The translations under genes and the position numbers were made by a program. Positions 21,977 through 29,914 of a stretch of 64,000 nt of DNA are shown piece after piece; within the stretch, counting starts at the first letter, position 1; each line of letters opens with the position of its first letter. The notes beneath the pieces are model-generated. The model was not told the origin of the DNA and did not search any database. It was given only the letters and a program-made list of their open reading frames with translations. The stretch spans positions 1,488,001 through 1,552,000 of the forward strand of contig NZ_JABXJG010000001.1 in the NCBI RefSeq assembly GCF_013375535.1, read 5' to 3'. This DNA comes from Sphingobium sp. 15-1 (GTDB lineage: Bacteria; Pseudomonadota; Alphaproteobacteria; Sphingomonadales; Sphingomonadaceae).

Positions 21977-22431
21977 TGCAGCCGCACCGAGGCTGAACCG
22001 GTGAGCGCGATCCCCTGGGCCGACCAGTTACTGCTGGGCGCGAGTTTGGCGAACATCGGCGTATAAGTCCCTGAAATATTGATCGCGACATAGCGCTTCA
22101 TCTGCTGGGTCGCGGTGCAGTAATCGGGCGTGGTTTGCGCCGTGCTGTCGCAAATCAGCGCGGGCGTGATGGTGACGTTGTTCGTCGAAACGCCGGCGGC
22201 TGCAGCGGCATCCGCCTTCAAATTGCTGTAATTGTTGGAGGATGTAGTGCTGTAACCGCCCGCAGCCGCCAATTGCGCCGCGCGTTCGGCAGCGCGCTGA
22301 AGACCGATCTTCGCCTTGAACGCCATGGCGACGTCCCCCGCCATGCAGATCAGCAGCACCAGGACCGGCATGATGATCGCCAGTTCGACCGTGCTGTTGC
22401 CGGATCGGTCCGAAAGGAGACGTTTCATCAT
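21973..22431 (-). CDS. TadE/TadF-like pseudopilin
   Basis: 152 aa with DRSGNSTVELAIIMPVLVLLIC at the N-terminus, the same RxGxxxVE processing region and single membrane helix as TadE/TadF. The remainder is Ala/Thr-rich with two Cys (ICDSTAQTTPDYC) that could form a disulfide. It overlaps both neighbours by four bases, so the three genes are translationally coupled. Confidence 0.85.
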   Translation of the reverse strand: MMKRLLSDRSGNSTVELAIIMPVLVLLICMAGDVAMAFKAKIGLQRAAERAAQLAAAGGYSTTSSNNYSNLKADAAAAAGVSTNNVTITPALICDSTAQTTPDYCTATQQMKRYVAINISGTYTPMFAKLAPSSNWSAQGIALTGSASVRLQ

Positions 22432-23690
22432 CCCACCAGCCTCACCAGCGTCGCGACGATTTTATCGACGCCCTTATTGTCGCATTGATTGACGATATTG
22501 CTGTTGCCGATGAAGGTGACGCGCTTGCTGACCATCTTCACGCAGGTGGTGGTCATACCCGACGTGCCGCTGAACGCCATCGCCTGGCCCGGGAAATAGA
22601 AGGCGCCTTGCAGGACGGAACTCGCATTGCCGTTGATCGTGTTGGTTCCCGAATCCAGCGCCCGCCGGTCCTGGTAGAAGAGGACGCCGTGATAGGGGTT
22701 GGTCGTGTCCGTCGGCGCCGTCAGATTGAGCGTTGCGCCGCCATTGATGTTGACGGTGGAGATGGAACCGGGGTTGTTGGTCGCGTTGCCGCTGGTCAGG
22801 ATGATGGTGACGTCGGTGCCGTTGACCACCGCCTGCGACCCGATGTCGAAGGTTGTGCTGTCGATGAAATAAGTGCCGGGCGCCATGTTGAGCGTGCCCT
22901 TGACGTCGAAATTCTTGAAGCAGCCTGGCGTGATGGACTTGCTGTTGTTGGGCTGAACATTGGCATTGCCATTGCAGCCTGACAAATCCGACGCGGTGGG
23001 CGTGGGCAGCGACGCATAGGGGTCCTGCACCGGGATGCTGTAGGGCATCAGCGTGGTTGGTGAGACATAGTTGGAACTGGACGTGAGCCCGCCCACAGCC
23101 GCGACCGGGGTCGCGGTTATCGTGCTGCTGCCGCCTGCCGTGACGGCGTTCGACGCGCGCGAATTGGTGGCCATGCCGCAGCCCAGATTGACCGTGGCGT
23201 TACCCTGGAGCGTAATGCCGACCGCGGTCGTCTTTTCGAGCGTGACGACGCAATAGTCGCCGCTGCCCACCACGGCCGCGGTCGCTTCGCCATAGATGAC
23301 CGGCGTCCTCACCCCCAATATCTTCGAAAAGGGCAGTTCGGCCGAGGTTTGCAGCAGCACCCGCACCGCCTTGCTGTTGCCAGCATAAGAGCCGGCCGTG
23401 GGCGCGTTTTCGATCGTCGGCGTCTGCGTCAAGGTGACCAGCGACAAGCGGCTGATGTCCGATGTCGCGCTGTCCGACGCGCTGAAGCCCTGCGCCACCG
23501 CATAGGCGCCGGCGAGCGCCGCGCTGTCCGCCTGGCGCTGAACCTGCCGTTTCCAGAGGGTCCATTGCACCGTATCGGTCGCCAGGCCCGCCGCGCCGAT
23601 CAATATAGGCATGGAGGCAGCCGCCATCATCAGGACATTGCCCGTCCTGTCCCGCAGCAACCGACCGACCGATCTGCCGAACATTCCCAT
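22428..23690 (-). CDS. TadG-like pilus-assembly protein with Tad-like N-terminal domain
   Basis: 420 aa, first gene of the unit, ATG preceded by AGGAAGGG. The N-terminal Tad-like domain DRTGNVLMMAAASMPILIGAAGLATDTVQWTLWKRQVQRQADSAALAGA (residues 13-61) anchors a large secreted domain. That domain is Ser/Thr/Asn-rich with repetitive strands typical of a beta-solenoid. No vWA MIDAS motif is seen, which separates it from classical TadG. It likely sits at the base of, or on, a Tad-type fibre whose other parts lie elsewhere. Confidence 0.85.
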   Translation of the reverse strand: MGMFGRSVGRLLRDRTGNVLMMAAASMPILIGAAGLATDTVQWTLWKRQVQRQADSAALAGAYAVAQGFSASDSATSDISRLSLVTLTQTPTIENAPTAGSYAGNSKAVRVLLQTSAELPFSKILGVRTPVIYGEATAAVVGSGDYCVVTLEKTTAVGITLQGNATVNLGCGMATNSRASNAVTAGGSSTITATPVAAVGGLTSSSNYVSPTTLMPYSIPVQDPYASLPTPTASDLSGCNGNANVQPNNSKSITPGCFKNFDVKGTLNMAPGTYFIDSTTFDIGSQAVVNGTDVTIILTSGNATNNPGSISTVNINGGATLNLTAPTDTTNPYHGVLFYQDRRALDSGTNTINGNASSVLQGAFYFPGQAMAFSGTSGMTTTCVKMVSKRVTFIGNSNIVNQCDNKGVDKIVATLVRLVG

Positions 23691-23798
23691 TCCCTTCCTG
23701 CGCGCGGGGCGGCGCCCCGGATCACAGGCGGGATTTTAAATATTGTGAGTTAATGAAATATTATTTTCTAACATAATTTAGTTATACTAAATAGTATA

Positions 23799-23869
23799 TA
23801 TCTTTGGATATAGGTTTAATAGTTGACCTATACTTGGATGTTGCGCGAGATATTTGAATATATTTGGAT
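23799..23869. promoter_or_regulatory. Three 30-bp-phased TTGGAT direct repeats in AT-rich leader
   Basis: The stretch 23740-23935 is markedly AT-rich against a GC-rich background. Within it the element TATNNTTGGAT occurs three times, with TTGGAT at 23804, 23834 and 23864, an exact 30-bp spacing (close to three helical turns). It lies 109-179 bp upstream of the tadG-like start and on the far side from coxB, so a regulator-binding array for the tad-like operon is the likeliest reading. The 530-570 bp gap holds no convincing gene. Confidence 0.5.
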
Positions 23870-23998
23870 TATTTTCAAGTGTCGTTGAAATATAGGTAGG
23901 AATGATATTGTGGTAGAGAAATTCGGGCTGCTGCTTGGATGGAGTGAGGTGGCGGAAAGAGGTGGAGAGCGAACGTCGATGCTCGCCCCTGGGTGAAT

Positions 23999-24075
23999 CG
24001 TGCTCCTGCGAAGGCAGGAGCCCAGTTCAGACGTTGCGAAGATATACAAAGGGCGAGAGCCTTCGCGGGAGCACC
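23999..24075. repeat. Palindromic repeat, CTCCTGCGAAGGCAGGAG family (copy 2, degenerate)
   Basis: The left arm (CGTGCTCCTGCGAAGGCAGG from 23999, continuing CCCAGTTCAGACG) matches copy 1 closely. The right arm (GAGAGCCTTCGCGGGAGCAC) is partly altered. It lies between the AT-rich leader and the oxidase operon. Confidence 0.75.
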
Positions 24076-24262
24076 GCGCACTTAATATCAGCAATTGCCC
24101 CATTGCTGCCCCGACTTTCCCTGATGGCGGCCCGTCACCTCTTCCCTTCTCGCAAGCGCTTCCCCCAGCGGCATTTTTTCTATAGGCTCCGTCGGCGGTC
24201 ATTACCGAGGCGACTCGAAATTGCCGGAACGGCGGCGAGCGTCCTATGTAGGGAGAGGGCTT

Positions 24263-25189
24263 GTGCCGGTTGCGGTAGCCATCGCCATGCTTGTGGCCGG
24301 TTCGGTCGCCTTTCACTTGTTCAGTCCATGGTGGCGCACGCCCATCGCCTCCAATTGGGGATCGATCGATTCCGCCCTCGACGTGACGCTGTGGATCTGC
24401 GCGGCGGCTTTTGTCGGGTTGAACCTGTTCATGGCTTGGGCGCTGGTCAAATATCGCCATCGCGAAGGGCATCGCGCCCATTATGAGCCGGAGAATAGTT
24501 CGCTCGAAAAGCGGCTGACACTGTGGACCGCCATCGGCATTGCCGGAATGCTGGCGCCGGGGCTGGCGGCCTGGGGCAAATATGTGTCAGTGCCGAAAGA
24601 GGCCACCGTGATCGAGGCGGTCGGTCAGCAATGGCAATGGTCGTTCCGCTATCCGGGGCCGGACGGGGTGTTGGGCGCGGCGGGGGTCAAATATGTCACG
24701 CCGGACAATGGGCTGGGCCTGGACCCGCTCGATCCATTCGGGCGGGACGATATTTTGGTGGAGAGCGGCGACCTGCACCTGCCGGTCGGCAAGCCGGTGA
24801 AGATCGTGCTGCGGTCCAAGGATGTGCTGCACGATTTCTATGTGCCGGAATTCCGCGCGAAGATGGACCTGGTGCCGGGGATCGTCACTTATTTCTGGCT
24901 GACGCCGACCAAGACGGGGACGTTCGACATCCTTTGCGCCGAACTTTGCGGGACCGGGCATCATGAGATGCGCGGCAAGGTGGTGGTGGAAACGCCCAGG
25001 GCTTTTGCGGCCTGGCAGGCGCAGCAGAGCAGTTTCGGGCAGATATTGGCCGAAACGCCGCCAGCCGCCATGTCGATCCTGCTGATCAAGGCCAATGCCT
25101 GCATCGTGCCCCAAGCGATTTCAGGTCAGACAGCATCATCCGCCGCCTCTGAAATCGCGATCGACAAAACCGCCTGGAGCATTCGCTGA
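24263..25189 (+). CDS. coxB: Cytochrome c oxidase subunit II
   Basis: 308 aa from GTG 24263, chosen for AGGGAGAGGG just upstream; an in-frame TTG at 24221 would add 14 residues. Two transmembrane helices precede the cupredoxin domain. The CuA site is complete: Cys225, Cys229, His233 and Met236 in CAELCGTGHHEM, with the upstream His in VLHDFYVPEFR. QWQWSFRYPG is the electron-entry aromatic patch. The last ~35 residues form an unusual tail. It accepts electrons from cytochrome c, probably the one encoded at the end of this operon. The stop overlaps the coxA ATG. Confidence 0.93.
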   Translation: MPVAVAIAMLVAGSVAFHLFSPWWRTPIASNWGSIDSALDVTLWICAAAFVGLNLFMAWALVKYRHREGHRAHYEPENSSLEKRLTLWTAIGIAGMLAPGLAAWGKYVSVPKEATVIEAVGQQWQWSFRYPGPDGVLGAAGVKYVTPDNGLGLDPLDPFGRDDILVESGDLHLPVGKPVKIVLRSKDVLHDFYVPEFRAKMDLVPGIVTYFWLTPTKTGTFDILCAELCGTGHHEMRGKVVVETPRAFAAWQAQQSSFGQILAETPPAAMSILLIKANACIVPQAISGQTASSAASEIAIDKTAWSIR

Positions 25190-26919
25190 TGGCTACCACA
25201 CTGGCTGACGACCTGCGCCCGCTGCATCATCCGCATAGCTGGGTCACCAAATATGTCTGGAGCCAGGATCACAAGGTCATCGCCATCCAATATAGCTGCA
25301 CCGCCATCGGGATCGGGCTGGTGGCGCTGGTGCTGTCGGCGCTGATGCGGTTGCAGCTTGGGTTTCCGGGGGCTTTTCCGGCGATCCAGCCCGACAATTA
25401 TCTTCAATTCGTGTCGATGCACGGCATGATCATGGTGGTCTATCTGCTGACGGCGCTACTGCTCGGGGGCTTTGGCAATTATCTGATCCCGCTGATGGTT
25501 GGGGCGCGGGACATGGTGTTCCCCTTCGTCAACATGCTGAGCTTCTGGTTCTATCTGCTGTCGGTGATCGTGCTGGTGGCGGGATTCTTCGTGCCGGGCG
25601 GGCCGACCGGGGCGGGATGGACGCTCTATCCGCCGCAAGCGATCAGCGAGGGGACGCCGGGACATCAATGGGGCATCGTGACCATGCTGGTCAGCCTCGC
25701 CATCTTCGTCGCAGCCTTCACCATGGGCGGGTTGAATTACGTGACCACGGTATTGCAGGCGCGGACCAAGGGCATGACGCTGATGCGGATGCCGCTGTCG
25801 GTGTGGGGCATCTTCACCGCTTCGGTGATGGGCCTGCTGGCCTTTCCGGCTTTGTTCGTCGCGGCGATCATGATGCTGTTCGATCATCTGGCGGGCACCA
25901 GCTTCTTCATGCCGACTATGCAGGCGATGGGGCAGCCCATGGGCACGATCACCCCGACGCAGGGCGGCAGCCCCCTCCTCTTCCAGCATCTCTTCTGGTT
26001 CTTCGGCCATCCCGAAGTCTATATCGTCGCCCTGCCCGCCTTCGGCATCGTGTCGGACCTGATCAGCGTCCATGCGCGGCGGAATATCTTCGGTTATCGC
26101 ATGATGGTGTGGGCGATCGTGATCATCGGGGCGCTAAGCTTCTTGGTGTGGGCGCATCATATGTATGTGAGCGGCATGAATCCCTATTTCGGATTCTTCT
26201 TCGCCACGTCGACTTTGATCATCGCCATTCCGACCGCGATCAAGGTCTATAACTGGCTGCTGACCCTGTGGCGCGGCGACATCCATCTGCGCGTGCCGAT
26301 GCTGTTCGCCATCGCCTTCATCTTCACCTTCATTCATGGCGGGCTGTCGGGGCTGTTTCTGGGCAATGTCAGTGTCGACGTGCCGTTGTCCGACACTTTC
26401 TTCGTCGTCGCGCATTTTCATATGGTGATGGGCGTGTCTCCGGTTCTGGTGATATTCGGCGCCATCTATCACTGGTATCCCAAGATAATCGGGCGGATGT
26501 GGAACGAGACTTTGGGGAAGCTCCATTTCTGGATCACTTTCCTGGGCGTCTATGCGATCTTCCTGCCGATGCATTATCTGGGGATTTTGGGGGTTCCGCG
26601 CCGTTATTACGCTCTGGGCGAGACGGCCTTCATCCCGCAATCGGTGCATCTCGCCAATGCGTGGATCAGCATTGCGGCGCTGGTCGTGTTCGCCGCGCAG
26701 GGGCTGTTCTTCTTCAACATGATCTGGAGCCTGTTCCGGGGGCCTCGCGCCGACCCCAATCCCTGGGGCGCGGCCAGCCTGGAATGGCTGACGCCGGACA
26801 CGCCGCCGGCGCATGGCAATTGGGGGCCGCATCTGCCGGTCGTCTATCGCTGGGCCTATGATTATAGCGTGCCGGGCGCGGCGCGGGACTTCATTCCCCA
26901 GACGGAACCGCGGGCATGA
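25189..26919 (+). CDS. coxA: Cytochrome c oxidase subunit I (haem-copper oxidase, A-type)
   Basis: 576 aa, twelve transmembrane helices. Catalytic features are the haem-a ligand region MHGMIMVVYLLTALLLGGFGN, the CuB/Tyr helix FWFFGHPEVYIVALPAFG with the D-channel Glu of A1-type oxidases, AHHMYVSGMNP for the CuB histidines, and the haem ligands in VVAHFHMVMG. It reduces O2 to water at the binuclear centre and pumps protons. Overlaps coxB and the following subunit-III-like gene by ATGA-type junctions. Confidence 0.96.
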   Translation: MATTLADDLRPLHHPHSWVTKYVWSQDHKVIAIQYSCTAIGIGLVALVLSALMRLQLGFPGAFPAIQPDNYLQFVSMHGMIMVVYLLTALLLGGFGNYLIPLMVGARDMVFPFVNMLSFWFYLLSVIVLVAGFFVPGGPTGAGWTLYPPQAISEGTPGHQWGIVTMLVSLAIFVAAFTMGGLNYVTTVLQARTKGMTLMRMPLSVWGIFTASVMGLLAFPALFVAAIMMLFDHLAGTSFFMPTMQAMGQPMGTITPTQGGSPLLFQHLFWFFGHPEVYIVALPAFGIVSDLISVHARRNIFGYRMMVWAIVIIGALSFLVWAHHMYVSGMNPYFGFFFATSTLIIAIPTAIKVYNWLLTLWRGDIHLRVPMLFAIAFIFTFIHGGLSGLFLGNVSVDVPLSDTFFVVAHFHMVMGVSPVLVIFGAIYHWYPKIIGRMWNETLGKLHFWITFLGVYAIFLPMHYLGILGVPRRYYALGETAFIPQSVHLANAWISIAALVVFAAQGLFFFNMIWSLFRGPRADPNPWGAASLEWLTPDTPPAHGNWGPHLPVVYRWAYDYSVPGAARDFIPQTEPRA

Positions 26920-27491
26920 CCATCCTCGCGCGCCTCACCGAAAAGAGCTGGGAGCCGGGCCCGCAGCCGGTCGAGCGGGATCGGCCGTCGGCGGGGGCGG
27001 TGGGGATGGTCGCCTATTTCGGCGTGGCCATGGTGATGTTCTCGCTGCTGCTGGCGGCCTATCTGATGCGCATGGGGCTGCATGCGGGCGCGGAGCATGT
27101 CCATGACTGGAAGCCGATGCCCGATCCGCCACTGCTGTGGATCAATACGCTGGTGCTGGCGGCGAGCAGCGCCGCCTGGGAAGTGGCGCGGAGAGAACGG
27201 GCCGCGCGCGCGGCAATTGCCGGATCGGCGCTGGGGGTGCTGTTCCTTGTTGGGCAATTGTTGCTCTGGCGGCATTATCAGGGGGCGGGCTATACGCTGT
27301 CGAGCAATCCGGCCAATGCCTTTTTCTATCTGCTAACGGCGCTGCATGGGCTGCACATCATCGGCGGGCTGTTTGCCGCCGGACGGGCGCTGGCGGCGGC
27401 CAATATGCGCAATGTCGCCCTTTGCGCGCTCTACTGGCATTTTCTGTTGATCGTCTGGCTGGTTCTGGCCGCTTTGCTGCTGTCGACTTGA
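26916..27491 (+). CDS. Cytochrome c oxidase subunit III-like protein (first copy)
   Basis: 191 aa, about five membrane helices, related to CoxC but shorter. MVAYFGVAMVMFSLLLAAYLMRM matches the first retained helix of subunit III, and FFYLLTALHGLHIIGGLF contains the conserved ALHGLH histidines. It overlaps coxA by four bases. It precedes a longer second subunit-III gene, a duplication also known from some alphaproteobacterial oxidase operons. Confidence 0.88.
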   Translation: MTILARLTEKSWEPGPQPVERDRPSAGAVGMVAYFGVAMVMFSLLLAAYLMRMGLHAGAEHVHDWKPMPDPPLLWINTLVLAASSAAWEVARRERAARAAIAGSALGVLFLVGQLLLWRHYQGAGYTLSSNPANAFFYLLTALHGLHIIGGLFAAGRALAAANMRNVALCALYWHFLLIVWLVLAALLLST

Positions 27492-27503
27492 GGATGTATC
27501 GCC

Positions 27504-28190
27504 ATGGCTCAGGCTGTCCCAGATAGAGAAGTCATCGCTCCCACGTTGAGGGAGATTGCGTCCGACTGGTCCGCCGATCAGGAAGTCTTCCGCCATACCC
27601 ATTGGGGCAAGGCGATGATGTGGATATTCCTGCTGAGCGACACCTTCATCTTTTCCTGCTTCCTGACCGGTTACATGACGATGCGGGCGTCGGCTGTATT
27701 GCCCTGGCCCAATACGGCGGAAGTGTTCGCCCTGAATATCGGCGGGCAGGATATACCGCTCGTACTGATCGCGATCATGACCTTTGCGCTGATCAGTTCC
27801 AGCGGCACCATGGCGATGGCCGTCAACTTCGGCTATCAGCGCGACCGGCGGAAAACGACGGCGCTGATGCTGCTCACCGCTTTGTTCGGGCTTGTCTTCC
27901 TTAGCATGCAGGCGTTCGAATGGAGCAAGCTGATCTTCGAAGAGGGCGTGCGGCCGTGGTATAATCCCATGGGCGCGCCGCAATTTGGCGCGACCTTCTT
28001 CATGATCACCGGCTTTCACGGGCTGCATGTGACCTGCGGGGTCATATTGCTGCTGATCATCGCGTCCAAGGTGGCGCGGGGACATTATGACAAGGCGGGC
28101 GATTATTCGGCGGTCGAGATCGCAGGGCTGTACTGGCACTTCGTCGATCTCGTCTGGGTGTTCATCTTCGCCTTTTTCTATCTCTGGTGA
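27504..28190 (+). CDS. Cytochrome c oxidase subunit III (second copy)
   Basis: 228 aa, five to six membrane helices. Features are GKAMMWIFLLSDTFIFSCFLTGYMTMR, FEWSKLIFEEGVRPWYNPMGAPQFGATFFMITGFHGLHV with the conserved GFHGLH, and the C-terminal IAGLYWHFVDLVWVFIFAFFYL. The WHFVDxVW ending is the hallmark of subunit III. It starts 12 bp after the first copy; each copy is intact, so they may form a heterologous pair in the complex. Confidence 0.93.
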   Translation: MAQAVPDREVIAPTLREIASDWSADQEVFRHTHWGKAMMWIFLLSDTFIFSCFLTGYMTMRASAVLPWPNTAEVFALNIGGQDIPLVLIAIMTFALISSSGTMAMAVNFGYQRDRRKTTALMLLTALFGLVFLSMQAFEWSKLIFEEGVRPWYNPMGAPQFGATFFMITGFHGLHVTCGVILLLIIASKVARGHYDKAGDYSAVEIAGLYWHFVDLVWVFIFAFFYLW

Positions 28191-28198
28191 GGGGCTTC

Positions 28199-28537
28199 AT
28201 GCAGCATAATCCTTCAGCGGCCCATGAGGGCCAGCAACATCCGATCAGCCTGTATCTGAAGGTCTGGGGCCTGCTGTTCCTGCTCAGCGCCATGTCCTAT
28301 CTGGTCGATTACATGCATGTGCAGGGGATCGTGCGCTGGGTGCTGATCGTGACCTTCATGTTGCTGAAGGCGGGGCTGATCCTGTCCATCTTCATGCATC
28401 TAGCGTGGGAGCGGCTGTCGCTGATCTATGCGATATTGGTGCCGCCGCTGGTGCTGCTGGTGCTGGTGCGGATCATGACGATCGAGGCGAATTACGCCTT
28501 CTGGACCCGCGCCATCTTCATGGGCGGAGGGGGTTGA
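28199..28537 (+). CDS. Cytochrome c oxidase subunit IV (prokaryotic COX4 type)
   Basis: 112 aa from ATG 28199 with GAGGGGC upstream; an in-frame GTG at 28187 overlaps the previous gene. Three membrane helices (VWGLLFLLSAMSYLVDYM; WVLIVTFMLLKAGLILSIFMHLAWE; IYAILVPPLVLLVLVRIM) match the small CyoD/COX4-pro subunit, including the LKAGLILSIFMHL block. It is likely a structural or assembly subunit. Confidence 0.88.
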   Translation: MQHNPSAAHEGQQHPISLYLKVWGLLFLLSAMSYLVDYMHVQGIVRWVLIVTFMLLKAGLILSIFMHLAWERLSLIYAILVPPLVLLVLVRIMTIEANYAFWTRAIFMGGGG

Positions 28538-28540
28538 GCC

Positions 28541-29215
28541 ATGGGCCGGATGCATGGGATGGCGGTGGGGCTATGCGTCGCGGGGGCGGCAGTGACGGCG
28601 CTGGGGCTGGGATGGTTCAGCGACAAGCTCTATACGCGGGTGCGGCCGGGGGAGCTGGCCTATAAGCCGATGGACGAGATGCCGCCCCGCGTCGACATGG
28701 CGTCGATCCAGCGCGACTGGCCCGCCAGTTTCAGCGAGGCGGGGGAAGGCAGCCGGGTGATCGCCTATCATCGGGATATGCGGGGGAAGGCGCCGATGCC
28801 CGGGACGGGCGCCGGCGGGGCGGCGGCTGCTCCTCAGGTTGATCTGGGCACCCTGCTCGCCAGCGCGGATGCGGGCGTGGGGAAGCAGAAGGTGCAGCTT
28901 TGCATGAGTTGCCATGACTTCACCCAGGGCGGACCTAACCGCATTGGGCCTAATCTGTGGGGCGTGGTCGGGCGGCCGGTGGCGAGCCATGCGGGCTTTG
29001 CCTATTCGCCCGCGATGCAGGGGCATAAGGGCAGTTGGAGCTATGAGGCTTTGTTCGCCTTCCTCGCCTCTCCGGGGCGCGATGTGCCGGGGACGAAGAT
29101 GAGCTTTGCCGGATTGCGCAAGCCGGAGGACCGGGCGGCGGTGATCAAATATCTGGCGACCTTGGGGACCGAGGCGCCGCCTTTGCCGCAGCCGAAGGTG
29201 GTTGCGGTGCGGTAA
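28541..29215 (+). CDS. Membrane-anchored class I cytochrome c
   Basis: 224 aa. An N-terminal helix (MAVGLCVAGAAVTALGLGWF) is followed by a ~70-residue linker and one c-type haem domain: CMSCH at Cys121/Cys124/His125, NRIGPNLWGVVGRPVASHAGFAYSP as the family block, and the axial Met187 in GTKMSF. It resembles cytochrome c2/c552-like carriers. As last gene of the oxidase operon it probably donates electrons to CuA of CoxB. Confidence 0.92.
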   Translation: MGRMHGMAVGLCVAGAAVTALGLGWFSDKLYTRVRPGELAYKPMDEMPPRVDMASIQRDWPASFSEAGEGSRVIAYHRDMRGKAPMPGTGAGGAAAAPQVDLGTLLASADAGVGKQKVQLCMSCHDFTQGGPNRIGPNLWGVVGRPVASHAGFAYSPAMQGHKGSWSYEALFAFLASPGRDVPGTKMSFAGLRKPEDRAAVIKYLATLGTEAPPLPQPKVVAVR

Positions 29216-29245
29216 GATATTGGGGACGATGTTGGTGGGTCACAT

Positions 29246-29338
29246 CCCACCTCCGTTCGGGCTGAGCTTATCGAAGATCTGCTCTTTTCTTGAAGAGAAG
29301 TAAGGCCCTTCGACAAGCTCAGGGCGAACGGAGGTGGA
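29246..29338. repeat. Palindromic repeat (CTGAGCTTNTCGAAG type)
   Basis: Arms around CTCCGTTCGGGCTGAGCTTA and the complementary AAGCTCAGGGCGAACGGAG, imperfect, flank about 30 bp containing a small hairpin. This is another class of dispersed intergenic repeat and is placed right after the oxidase operon. Confidence 0.75.
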
Positions 29339-29370
29339 GTGGTGCCAATTCACATAATTGCTAAGAGTCC

Positions 29371-29511
29371 GTTTGAGAAATCGCGGAATAGCGATTTCCG
29401 AGGCGGCACCAGCCCTCTCCCCCACCCGGCCACCCAACGGCAGTATTTTATGGGTGGCCGGGTGGGGGAGAGGGCTGGTGCCGCAATGCGCCAATAGGCG
29501 CATTCTCAAAC
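29371..29511. repeat. Long perfect inverted repeat (34-bp arms) nested in an outer palindrome
   Basis: Arms 29403-29436 and 29451-29484 are perfectly complementary over 34 bp with a 14-bp AT-rich loop, far longer than a terminator. Outside them, GTTTGAGA (29371-29378) pairs with TCTCAAAC (29504-29511). Each flank also has a small palindrome (AATCGCGGAATAGCGATT; TGCGCCAATAGGCGCA). The whole fills the gap before the next gene and looks like a non-autonomous palindromic element. Confidence 0.8.
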
Positions 29512-29516
29512 AGGCT

Positions 29517-29759
29517 CTATGGACTAGGGCGCCGCCAGTCTTCCTCGACCAGATAGCGGCTGAGGAAGGTCGACCCCTGCCGCGCCGCTGTTCTGGCGAT
29601 GTGGCGGCGGATGTCATTGTCGCTGGACGATCCCAATACGGCGCGGAAGGCCTCCATGGCCCTGGCCGTGGGTTCGCGTTTCAGGTCGACATAGGGTTGG
29701 AAAATATCGCCAAGCGCCTGTTCCCAGGCCTTTTCGATCTGGAGTAGCCGTTTTTCCAT
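29517..29759 (-). CDS. Small charged hypothetical protein
   Basis: 80 aa from ATG 29759 (weak GAGG upstream). Sequence begins MEKRLLQIEKAWEQALGDIF and is amphipathic and helical throughout, with many Arg residues and no membrane segment. Its stop codon abuts the outer palindrome. It is divergent from the sulfatase gene. Family unknown; the frame could begin further upstream at 29855, but that N-terminus looks unlike coding sequence. Confidence 0.5.
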   Translation of the reverse strand: MEKRLLQIEKAWEQALGDIFQPYVDLKREPTARAMEAFRAVLGSSSDNDIRRHIARTAARQGSTFLSRYLVEEDWRRPSP

Positions 29760-29914
29760 GGCTCGCCTCGCTGCGCAACATGCTGCGCCAGTGAATATGG
29801 TGTGGCGGACGGCCCGCGACAAGTGCGGCGTCCCTTGCAGGACGCTTGACTTCAATCAATTGCGTTAATATAAAAACTGCACCATAGGATAAAATATTGC
29901 AGCAGGAGTGTTCG

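Noticed and set aside
23828..24220. Possible gene in the gap before coxB
   Set aside because: Open frames here cover a palindromic repeat and AT-rich DNA, lack ribosome-binding sites and run into coxB on the opposite strand.
25045..25189. Frameshift in coxB explaining its odd C-terminal tail
   Set aside because: The CuA domain is complete and the stop overlaps the coxA ATG in the usual way. The tail is unusual but no alternative frame gives a better family match.
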